Shown here: positions 30,476 to 38,313 of the stretch, in pieces
Position numbering within the stretch: the stretch's first letter is position 1
Layout of the letters: each line of letters begins with the position of its first letter
Source of the DNA: Myxococcales bacterium
GTDB lineage: Bacteria; Myxococcota_A; Polyangia; Polyangiales; Polyangiaceae
DNA length: 64,000 nt
NCBI GenBank assembly: GCA_016794345.1
Contig: JAEUKE010000124.1
Span: forward strand, 62,001-126,000
Direction: 5' to 3'
Position numbers and translations under genes: made by a program
Notes under the pieces: model-generated
Databases searched by the model: none
What the model saw: only the letters and a program-made list of their open reading frames with translations
What the model was told of the DNA's origin: nothing

Positions 30476-30610
30476 TACGATAATGAAGCTGGGTTTATGG
30501 GTATGCGGTCCGGTGGGATGGATCCTGCCGACGCAGGCGAGCCGACCGCCCCACGCGCAGGTCGGATGACCGGCGGCGTACCGCGGGACTTCCCGGCGGC
30601 CTCGGCGAGG

Positions 30611-31507
30611 TCAGAGCACCATCGTGCGGCGTCCCTCGACGATCACGCGCCGCTCGAGGTGAGCGCGCACCGCGCGGGCAAGCACCACGCGCTCGACGTC
30701 GCGGCCCACCCGCACGAGCTCCTCCGGCCCGAGCTCGTGGCTCACGCGCGCCACGTCCTGTTCGATGATCGGGCCCTGATCGAGGTCCTTGGTTGCGTAG
30801 TGCGCCGTGGCGCCGATGAGCTTCACGCCGCGTGCGTGCGCCTGGTGGTAGGGCTTGGCGCCCTGGAACGCAGGCAAGAAGCCGTGGTGGATGTTGATCA
30901 CCACCGGAGACTGCTGAAGGAAGTCGTCGCTGAGGACCTGCATGTAGCGAGCCATCACCACGAGATCGACGTGGTGGCGCTTGACGTGCTCGAGCAGCTG
31001 CTTCTCCTGCTCGGGCTTGGTCGCCGCGGTGACGGGCAGGGCCACGAACGGGATGCGGAAGCTCTCGGCGACCGGCTCGAGCGTGGCGTGGTTCGACAGG
31101 ATGATGGGGATCTCGCAGCGGAGCTCGCCCATGCGCTGCCGCAGGATGAGATCGTAGAGGCAGGTCGGGTCCTTGGTCACCAGGATGGCGACGCGCGGGG
31201 GCACGTCCGAGTACCCGACGCTCCACGTGGCGCCGAGCTTCTTCGCGAGCTCGCCGAAGACTTCCTCGAGCGTCTTGCGCGCTGCCGAGCCGCCGAGGCC
31301 CCTCGCGGCCTCGGGCTTGGACAGCCCTGCGAGATCGACCACGAGCCGCATGAAGAAACGCGGCCCGCGCTCGGCGTGCACGTCGGTGTGGTTCGACGCG
31401 TCGACGATGTTCAGCCCGAGCTCGTAGAAGAAGCCGGACAGCCGGGCGACGAGCCCAGGCTGATCGCCCGCAGAGACGAGGAACGTCGCACTGATCGAGG
31501 TTTCCAC
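30611..31507 (-). CDS. purU: Formyltetrahydrofolate deformylase
   Basis: A 298-residue enzyme that hydrolyses 10-formyl-THF to THF and formate, balancing the one-carbon pool and supplying formate for purine synthesis. From GTG 31507 it has an N-terminal ACT domain (FLVSAGDQPGLVARLSGFF, GLNIVDASNHTD) and a formyltransferase-fold catalytic domain: ILSNH, INIHHGFLPAFQGAKPYHQA and ATAHYATKDLDQGPIIEQD, in which the Asn/His/Asp triad positions are kept. Length fits PurU (about 280–290). Further upstream starts exist but add non-family residues. It is monocistronic, read divergently from the small membrane protein gene at 31635. Confidence 0.92.
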   Translation of the reverse strand: METSISATFLVSAGDQPGLVARLSGFFYELGLNIVDASNHTDVHAERGPRFFMRLVVDLAGLSKPEAARGLGGSAARKTLEEVFGELAKKLGATWSVGYSDVPPRVAILVTKDPTCLYDLILRQRMGELRCEIPIILSNHATLEPVAESFRIPFVALPVTAATKPEQEKQLLEHVKRHHVDLVVMARYMQVLSDDFLQQSPVVINIHHGFLPAFQGAKPYHQAHARGVKLIGATAHYATKDLDQGPIIEQDVARVSHELGPEELVRVGRDVERVVLARAVRAHLERRVIVEGRRTMVL

Positions 31508-31634
31508 GGGGCGCGTCTTCGTCGAGCCCGGGCCACGACGCAAGGCGCCAGTTCGGGTCGGCTCTGATGTAACGTGGTCGATGGCTCGGCGATCGAGCCG
31601 AGCCCTGCTCGCGCTGGTAGAGTTCCTTCGTTCC

Positions 31635-32168
31635 ATGGCCGATCCCAAGAAGCTCCTCGAAGACGCGACGGCGAAGGCCATGCTCAGCGCGGGGAAGGAC
31701 GCCGCCCGTCGTGCAGCGGAAGATCTCCTCTCGTCCGACGAGGACCGAGCGGCCAAGCAGGCGGAGGACGAAGGCGCTTCGAAGCGGCGGCGGACGAAGC
31801 TCATCGTGGGCGGCTTGCTCGGGCTCTTCCTCCTGATCGGCGTCGTCGGCTTGGTCCTCTCGTATTGGCAGTATTTCCTGCTCGCCGGCCTGCTCGGCGT
31901 CGCCGGCGTGTACGGCTACTACCGGCTGCGCTCCCGCCGCGCGGATAAGAAGGCCGAGGAGAAGGCGCCGGCGAAGGCGGAGCCCGCGCGCGTCGAGGTC
32001 GCGCCGGAGCCGGACGCGGCGGAGACCGAGGCGGAGGCGCGCCTGGCCGCGGCGCGGGCGAGGGAGGCGCGCGAGCGTGACGCGCGCGCGCTTGCCGAGG
32101 CTCGGGCTGCGGAGGCGCAGGCCGTCGAAGACGAGCTCGCGGCGCTCAAGGCCCGTATCAAGAAGTGA
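31635..32168 (+). CDS. Two-helix membrane protein with coiled-coil tail
   Basis: A 177-residue protein from ATG 31635 (MADPKKLLEDATAKAML). A charged N-terminal 55 residues precede two transmembrane helices (LIVGGLLGLFLLIGVVGLVL and YFLLAGLLGVAGVYGYY). The last 90 residues are Ala/Glu/Arg-rich with long helical repeats (AEARLAAARAREARERDARA), a probable cytoplasmic coiled coil. Nothing catalytic is seen and I do not recognise a family. It ends 19 bases before the LysR gene and may be co-transcribed with it. Confidence 0.75.
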   Translation: MADPKKLLEDATAKAMLSAGKDAARRAAEDLLSSDEDRAAKQAEDEGASKRRRTKLIVGGLLGLFLLIGVVGLVLSYWQYFLLAGLLGVAGVYGYYRLRSRRADKKAEEKAPAKAEPARVEVAPEPDAAETEAEARLAAARAREARERDARALAEARAAEAQAVEDELAALKARIKK

Positions 32169-32187
32169 TTCGGGGCACGTCGGGATC

Positions 32188-33105
32188 GTGAAGGACGACT
32201 ACGGGCGCGACCTCGATCTGAACCTGCTCCGGGTGTTCCTCGTCGTCGCCGAGAAGCGGAGCGTGACCGCGGCGGCGTCGCACCTTTATCTCACGCAGCC
32301 CGCCGTGAGCGCCGCGCTCGGCAGGCTGCAGCGAGCCATCGGTCAGCCGCTCTTCGCGAGGCAGGGCAGGGGGCTGACGCTCACGGCTCGCGGCTCGCGG
32401 CTCTTCGCCGCCACCCGACCGCACCTCCGCGCGCTCGTCGAGGCGGCGCTCGCCCCTGCCGCGTTCGATCCCAAGACGAGCGAGCGCACCTTTCGTGTGG
32501 GGCTCTCCGACGCGAGCGAGGCGTGGCTCTTGCCCGGGCTCCTCACGGCCCTGCAGACCGAGGCGCCGCGGATCCGGGTGATCTCGCTGCAAGTGCAGTT
32601 CCGGACCGTCGCCGATGCGCTCCTGTCGCGCGCGGTCGACGCGGCCGTCACGGTGGCCGACGAGCTCCCCTCGAGCATCCGGCGCGAGCCGCTCTTCACC
32701 GGGAGCTTCGTGTGCCTCTTCGACCCGAGGCACGTCCGCGTCGGGCGGAGGATCTCCGAGGCGGAGTACTTCCGGCGGGAGCACGTCGTGGTCTCGTACA
32801 ACGGCGACCTCCGGGGGATCGTGGAGGACGAGCTGAAGAAAGCTCGGCGCGTGCGCTGCTCGGTCTCGAGCTTCGCCAACATCGGTGCCGTGGTGGACGG
32901 GTCGGCGCTGCTCGCCACGGTGCCGCAGATCGTCGCGGAAGACGTTCGGTCCGTGCGGCCTCACCTGCGGACCGCGCGTCTGCCTTTCTCCTTCGCGCTC
33001 CCGCCGGTCGAGCTGCTCTGGTCCGCGGCGGACGACGACGACGAGGCAGGCCGGTTCGTGCGGGAGAAGATCGCGGCGGTCGCGAAGCAAGCGACGAGGC
33101 GATAG
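32188..33105 (+). CDS. LysR-family transcriptional regulator
   Basis: A 305-residue regulator with a GTG start at 32188. The winged helix-turn-helix occupies residues 9–67 (LNLLRVFLVVAEKRSVTAAA, LTQPAVSAALGRLQ, GQPLFARQGRGLTLT), followed by a type-2 periplasmic-fold effector domain (FRVGLSDASEAWLLPGLL, AVDAAVTVADELP). It lies upstream of the P450–cNMP fusion, 128 bases away on the same strand, and 1.7 kb from the AKR/OYE promoter that contains a T-N11-A box. Either could be its target. The effector is unknown. Confidence 0.9.
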   Translation: MKDDYGRDLDLNLLRVFLVVAEKRSVTAAASHLYLTQPAVSAALGRLQRAIGQPLFARQGRGLTLTARGSRLFAATRPHLRALVEAALAPAAFDPKTSERTFRVGLSDASEAWLLPGLLTALQTEAPRIRVISLQVQFRTVADALLSRAVDAAVTVADELPSSIRREPLFTGSFVCLFDPRHVRVGRRISEAEYFRREHVVVSYNGDLRGIVEDELKKARRVRCSVSSFANIGAVVDGSALLATVPQIVAEDVRSVRPHLRTARLPFSFALPPVELLWSAADDDDEAGRFVREKIAAVAKQATRR

Positions 33106-33233
33106 GCGCTCGGCCGCGGCCGGGTGCGCGCGCCGGACGAACGGCGTTTGGCGGCCGCGCGGCCGGCCCGAGCGAGGGCGCGCGGCGCTTCCTGCTCGCG
33201 GTCGGTTCGCCCACCGGATGTAGACTGCTCCCG

Positions 33234-35438
33234 ATGCAGACGATCGCGTCAGGGACGAACACCTCGCCGCTCGCTCCGCGCAGCACACAGGCGCCGCTCG
33301 TCCCGGGCGCGCCGCTGATCGGATCGGGCCTCGCCCTGTTCAAGGACCCTTATCGGTGGTGGGCGAGGCAATACGAGCGGTTCGGACCCGTGTTCCGCGT
33401 CCGCCTGCCGATCGAGGGGGGCGTCTGGACGGTGCTCGCGGGAACGGAGGCGAACGCCTTGCTCGCGCGGGACGGCGCGCGGCTCTTTTCGCAGGCCATG
33501 ACCTATCCCAGGGCGAAGGACGTGCTGGAGACGCCGCTGCACCCGAGCATCACGGAGGGAGAGCTGCAGGTCCACCTGAAGCGGCAGATCGCCCCTGGCT
33601 TCTCGCGGCACGCGGCGACCCCACACCTGCCGAAGATGGCGGCGATGGCGCGCGACTACGTGCGTGGGTGGATGCCGGGCCAGCGCCTGAACGTCGTGTC
33701 CGAGATGGCGCGGCTCGGGATCAACTGCATCTCGATCTTCGCGACCGGCGAGGAGGTCGGCCACGAGACGGACGCGATCGCTCGTTATGCGACCGTGTTC
33801 ACCGGCGTCATCGCGATGAGCTGGCCGTTCTCGATGATGAAGGTGCCCGCGGTGAACGCCGCGCGACGCGGCCTCGACTCGATGATCGCGGAGCGGCTCG
33901 CGTCGCACCGCGCGAGCCCACCCGGCCATTCGCGCCCGCCCGACTACTTCGACTTCCTCCTCGAAGGAACGCTGCCGGGCGGCGAGCCCCTGCCGGAGCG
34001 CGTGCGCGTCGTCTTCGGCCAGATCCCGTTCAAGAACATGGGTGTCTATGCGGGCCGGGTGATCAACCACACGCTCTACCAGCTGGTGAAGAGGCCCGAG
34101 GTGCTGGCAGCCGTCCAGCCCGAGATCGACGCCGTGTTCTCGGGCGAGCCGACGCCACACGCGCTCCTCGGGTTGGAGGGCCTCCGCGCGACGATCAAAG
34201 AGACGCTCCGCGTGCTGCCGATCGCAGTGGCGCTGCAGCGGACCGTGTGCGAGCCGTTCGAGTTCGGTGGGTATCGATTCGACCTGGGTGACCGGCTCTT
34301 TTTCCCCATCTCGGTCCCTCATTTCCTCGCCTCCTGTTTCCCCGAGCCCGAGCGCTTCGATATCGGTCGCTTCCTGCCCGGCCGGCTGGACGACATCCCG
34401 GCGCACGCTTACAAGCCGTTTGGCCTCGGGAACCACGGCTGCGTGGCGGCCGGCCTGTTCGAGATGATCACGACCCTCGTGCTCGGGACCATCCTCCACG
34501 AGTGGCGGCTGCACGCGCCCTACGAGCTGCGCACGATCGTCGACGCGCTGCCCGGCCCTTGGCCCTGGCACGAGATGCGCGTGGTCGAGCGGCGGCGCCC
34601 GCGCGCGTGCCCGACCGTGGCGCTCGCCTCATTGGGGCACGAGCCCGGGACGATCGAGCACCTCTTCGAGGTGGTCGATCGCGCGGAGCTCCGCCGCCTT
34701 CGCCCAGGCGAGGTCTTATTTCGCCAGGGCGACCCCTCCGACCTGCTCTACCTCGTTCAAGAGGGAACGGTCCGCGTGGAGCGGCGAGACGACGACGACC
34801 GAGAGGCGCGCCCGCTCGCGTCCCTGGGGGCGGGATCGGTCGTCGGCGAGATCGGCATCCTCCATGGAGTCCCGCGCACGGCGACGGTCATCGCCGAGAC
34901 CGCCGTCACCGTGCTCGCCGTCACACGGGAGCGCTTTCAGACGCTCGCCGTCGAGACGGACGTCACCGCCGAAGAGCTGGCGTCGCTCGCGCTTCGGAGG
35001 CACGCCTCGTCGCTCCTCACCACCGTGCTCGAGTCGGGCGCGCAGGTCGACTTCGACGGGGTGGAGGGGCTCTCGGCCGTCGACGCGGCACCGGGCGAGG
35101 TGCTGGTACGCCAGGGGGAAGCCGCGCACCACTTCTACGTGCTCGCTCAGGGCGAGGTCGAGGTCCTTCATGAGACACCGGACGGGCGCCCCGTGAAGCT
35201 CGCGACGCTGCGCGCTCCGGACTGCTTCGGAGAGATCGGGCTGCTCGAGGGCCGCCCGCGCACGGCCACGGTGCGCGCGGGCCAGGGGGGCGCGAGAGTG
35301 CTCGCGCTCGATCGCCACGCGTTCCATTCGTTGATCGCAGGCGCCGACGCGCGTACGGACCTCGCGTCGCTGGCGACCCAGCGACTGGCGAGCCAGGTGT
35401 CCCCCCGGCGGGCTTCGCCGCCGAGCGCGCCTCGCTGA
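33234..35438 (+). CDS. Cytochrome P450 fused to two cyclic-nucleotide-binding domains
   Basis: A 734-residue fusion. Residues 1–460 are a P450: PGAPLIGSGLALFKDPYRWW, the K-helix ETLR (E323, R326) and heme loop FGLGNHGCVAAG with ligand Cys403. The I-helix, which normally carries (A/G)Gx(E/D)T for oxygen activation, reads NMGVYAGRVINHT at about 268–280, so the acid/Thr pair is absent. Residues ~475–570 and ~597–705 are two cNMP-binding domains with PGEVLFRQGDPSDLLYLV, GEIGILHGVPRTATV, and PGEVLVRQGEAAHHFYVL, FGEIGLLEGRPRTATV; both keep the Glu and Arg that contact cyclic nucleotides. There is no HTH, so it is not a CRP-type regulator. I infer a ligand-gated or heme-linked redox/isomerase enzyme. 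The ATG at 33234 is chosen because the P450 N-terminus starts there. Confidence 0.88.
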   Translation: MQTIASGTNTSPLAPRSTQAPLVPGAPLIGSGLALFKDPYRWWARQYERFGPVFRVRLPIEGGVWTVLAGTEANALLARDGARLFSQAMTYPRAKDVLETPLHPSITEGELQVHLKRQIAPGFSRHAATPHLPKMAAMARDYVRGWMPGQRLNVVSEMARLGINCISIFATGEEVGHETDAIARYATVFTGVIAMSWPFSMMKVPAVNAARRGLDSMIAERLASHRASPPGHSRPPDYFDFLLEGTLPGGEPLPERVRVVFGQIPFKNMGVYAGRVINHTLYQLVKRPEVLAAVQPEIDAVFSGEPTPHALLGLEGLRATIKETLRVLPIAVALQRTVCEPFEFGGYRFDLGDRLFFPISVPHFLASCFPEPERFDIGRFLPGRLDDIPAHAYKPFGLGNHGCVAAGLFEMITTLVLGTILHEWRLHAPYELRTIVDALPGPWPWHEMRVVERRRPRACPTVALASLGHEPGTIEHLFEVVDRAELRRLRPGEVLFRQGDPSDLLYLVQEGTVRVERRDDDDREARPLASLGAGSVVGEIGILHGVPRTATVIAETAVTVLAVTRERFQTLAVETDVTAEELASLALRRHASSLLTTVLESGAQVDFDGVEGLSAVDAAPGEVLVRQGEAAHHFYVLAQGEVEVLHETPDGRPVKLATLRAPDCFGEIGLLEGRPRTATVRAGQGGARVLALDRHAFHSLIAGADARTDLASLATQRLASQVSPRRASPPSAPR

Positions 35439-35555
35439 CCGCCGACACCTCGACGCTTGGCAGGGGCTGCGCGCTGCAGGGCCAAGCGCCTCCGCGCGCG
35501 AGTCCCTCTCCCTGCCGCCGCAGCGACGCTTGCGATACGCTCGTGCCGACGCGCG

Positions 35556-38285
35556 ATGACGGACAAGACCTGGGCGACGCCGGCGAGCGTGCCGCACAAC
35601 GTCGTTTCGCCCCGGACGAGGTTCGTCGGCCGAGACGCGGAGCTCTCCATCCTCGACGACGCGCTCGTCGAGTCACGCCTGGTGACCGTCGTCGGCGCGC
35701 CGGGCGTGGGCAAGACGCGGATCGCCAAGGAGCTGGCGCTGGCGCGGGCGGCCGACCGCGCGCCGCGCTTCCACGGCGGGGTGTGGTGGTGCGATCTCTC
35801 CGGCGCGAGCGACGCCGAGGACGCGCTCGCTCTGATCACCGCTGCGATCCCGGAGCCCACGCGCGCGAGCGCGGCGACCTCGGGCGGACCCACCCTGCTC
35901 CTCGTGCTCGACAACTTCGAGACCGTGGTCGGAGACGCCGAGCGCGTCGTGTCCGAATGGCTCGAGCGCGCTCCTTCGTCTCGCCTCCTCGTGACGTCGC
36001 GCGAGCGGCTGCGGGTTGCGGGCGAGCGCGTCGTCGAGCTGTCTCCGCTCGCGTTGCCGGAAGAGACGAGCGACCCGAGCGCGAGCCCCGCCTACGCGTT
36101 GTTCGTGGACCGGGCGCACCTCGTCTCGGGGAGCGCCACGTTCGACGAGAAGCAACGCCAGGCCATCGCGCTCGTCGTCCGCGCGCTCGATGGGTTGCCC
36201 CTCGCGATCGAGATCGCCGCCGCGCGCACGCGCCTCTTCGCGCCGACGCAGATCCTCCGCTCGCTCTCGCGGGAGGGCGAGCTGCTCGGCCCGGGCGCGA
36301 GCGTCGTCTCCCGGGGGACGCGCACGCTCGAGGAGACCTTCGCGTCGTCGTGGGAAGGCCTCACGCCGGAGGAGCGCGTCGCGCTCGCGCACTGCACGGT
36401 GTTCTCCGGTGGTTTCGACTGGGAGGCCGCGCGCGCGGTCATCCGTGTCGACGGCGACGGGACGCCCTCGACGCTCGACCTCCTGCAGAGCCTCCGGGAC
36501 CGCTCGCTCGTCGCGACGCTCGAGCTCCCGTCGGGCGAGCTCCGGATGTCGCTGCTCACGACGGTGCGTGCCTTCGCTGCGTCGAAGCTCGACGCGAGCG
36601 TGCGGGTCGAGCTCGAGCGCGCCCACGCGCGCCACTTCCTGGCGCTGATCGGTGTCTCCCCCGAGGCCGACGCCAAGCGAGGGCGCGCGACCATCGCGCT
36701 CGAGCGCGAGAACCTGACGGTGCTCGTGTCACGCGCGGTGGCCGACTGTCGGCCGGCCGACGCGCTGCGCGCGGCCATCGCGCTCGCCGCCCTCGGCTCG
36801 TCGCTGTCGTATTCGTGGTCGCTCCGCTTGCTCGAGGAGGCCCTCGCCGTCGCGGAGGGCCGAGCCCCGCCCCGGCTCCTCGGCTGGGCCCGGGAGGCGC
36901 GCGGCTCGCTCCTCCGGTTCCTGGGTCAGACGCGGCCCAGCCTCGAGGAGCTCGAGCGCGCGCTCGAGCTCGCGCGACGCGAGGGCGACCGCGCGCTCGA
37001 GGCGCGGGCGCTGACGGGCCTCGGCAACGGCAAGGCCGTGCTCGCTGAATGGAGAGCCGCGCGCGAGCACCTCGAGGCCGCGCGCGAGCTTCACCGAGAC
37101 GTGGGCGACCGCCTGTCGGAGGGCCGCGTGCAGACGATGATGGCCGCGGCGTCCTACAACCAGGACAACCTCGAAGAGGCCGCGTCGGAGCTCGACGCCG
37201 CGCTGGCGCTCCAGCGCGCCGAGCGCGATCGGCCGTTCGAGGCCATGAGCGTGACGAGCGCGGGGATCGTCGCGCTCGCGCGGGGCGAGCACACGCTCGC
37301 TCGCGCGCTGCTCGACGAGGCGGTCGCGCTCCATCACGATCTGGGCGACCGGCATTGGGAAGCCGTCACGAGGGGCTATCGCGGCGCGCTCGAGCTCGAT
37401 CTCGGCGAGCTCGAGGCCGCGCGCGGCGCGCTCGAGCCCGCCGTCGCCACGCTGGGGCAGCTCGGGGTTCACCGCGCCGAGGCCATCGCGCTCGGGCACC
37501 TGGGTCACACCGCCGCCCTCCAAGGCGCGCTCGACGAAGCGGCCGCCCACTATCGGGCGGCGCTCGGCTGGCATCGGCTGACGAGCCCGGACTACGAGGG
37601 GCTCATCCTCGTGGCGCAGGGCTGCGTCTTCGCGCTGCGAAGCGATATCGCCTCGGCGCTCGCGGCCTTCGAGCGCGCGGAGGAGGCGCTTCGGGCGTTT
37701 CATCGGCCGTCTTTCGTGGGGGCCATCCACCTCGGCCGTGCGCTCGCCGACGTGTCGCTCGCCGAGCAAGCGTTCGCCGCGGGCGACGCGCAGCGGACGG
37801 CCGAGCTCGAAGGCCGGGTCGCGCGGGCCGTGGCGAGCGCGGAGCGCGCGGGCGCGGCGCGCTCGGTCGACTCGCGCGCGCTCGCGCGCCTGCTCCTGCA
37901 CGCGCGGGCACGACTGGCCGAGTCCAAGGCGAGCGCGGCTCGGCGCCAGAGCCCGGCCTCGCTCGTCGTCCACCCGGACGGTCGCTGGTTCCGGGCGCCG
38001 AACGCCGGCTCGGTCGTCGACCTGACGAAGCGGCCGTCGCTGCAGCGCATGCTCCGAGCGCTGGTGGAGCGACGGAGCGCGGGCCCGGGCGAGCTCACGG
38101 TCGCCGATCTTCTCGAGTGTGGCTGGCCGGGCGAGAAGGTCTTGCCGGAGGCGGGGCAGGAGCGGGTCTACACGGCCGTGTCGACCCTGCGACGGATGGG
38201 GCTCAAGTCCGTCATCGTCCGCCGCGAGCGCGGCTACGCGCTCGACCCCGAGGTGGACGTCGTGGCCTCGCTCCTCGAGCCCTGA
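35556..38285 (+). CDS. STAND-ATPase/TPR regulator with C-terminal winged helix
   Basis: A 909-residue AfsR/MalT-like signalling ATPase. Residues 20–330 form an NB-ARC/AAA module: RFVGRDAELSILDDAL, Walker A GAPGVGKT (47–54), Walker B LLLVLDNFE, sensor LLVTSRERL, GLPLAIEIAAARTRL. A winged-helix/linker region follows (TLEETFASSWEGLTPEER), then about 400 residues of TPR-like helical repeats. The C-terminal ~75 residues (ELTVADLLECGWPGEKV, VYTAVSTLRRMGLKSVIVRR, GYALDP) look like an OmpR-type winged-helix DNA-binding domain, an unusual C-terminal position for this class. ATG 35556 is used. It stands 117 bases downstream of the P450 fusion on the same strand; no other gene follows before convergent lipoproteins. 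Confidence 0.85.
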   Translation: MTDKTWATPASVPHNVVSPRTRFVGRDAELSILDDALVESRLVTVVGAPGVGKTRIAKELALARAADRAPRFHGGVWWCDLSGASDAEDALALITAAIPEPTRASAATSGGPTLLLVLDNFETVVGDAERVVSEWLERAPSSRLLVTSRERLRVAGERVVELSPLALPEETSDPSASPAYALFVDRAHLVSGSATFDEKQRQAIALVVRALDGLPLAIEIAAARTRLFAPTQILRSLSREGELLGPGASVVSRGTRTLEETFASSWEGLTPEERVALAHCTVFSGGFDWEAARAVIRVDGDGTPSTLDLLQSLRDRSLVATLELPSGELRMSLLTTVRAFAASKLDASVRVELERAHARHFLALIGVSPEADAKRGRATIALERENLTVLVSRAVADCRPADALRAAIALAALGSSLSYSWSLRLLEEALAVAEGRAPPRLLGWAREARGSLLRFLGQTRPSLEELERALELARREGDRALEARALTGLGNGKAVLAEWRAAREHLEAARELHRDVGDRLSEGRVQTMMAAASYNQDNLEEAASELDAALALQRAERDRPFEAMSVTSAGIVALARGEHTLARALLDEAVALHHDLGDRHWEAVTRGYRGALELDLGELEAARGALEPAVATLGQLGVHRAEAIALGHLGHTAALQGALDEAAAHYRAALGWHRLTSPDYEGLILVAQGCVFALRSDIASALAAFERAEEALRAFHRPSFVGAIHLGRALADVSLAEQAFAAGDAQRTAELEGRVARAVASAERAGAARSVDSRALARLLLHARARLAESKASAARRQSPASLVVHPDGRWFRAPNAGSVVDLTKRPSLQRMLRALVERRSAGPGELTVADLLECGWPGEKVLPEAGQERVYTAVSTLRRMGLKSVIVRRERGYALDPEVDVVASLLEP

Positions 38286-38313
38286 GCCGCCCGCGCGCGG
38301 GCAGCCCTCGTGG

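Noticed and set aside
38289-38302. GCCCGCGCGCGGGC palindrome between convergent genes
   Set aside because: Such GC palindromes are frequent by chance at this composition and it has no loop or T-run; not strong enough to call a terminator.
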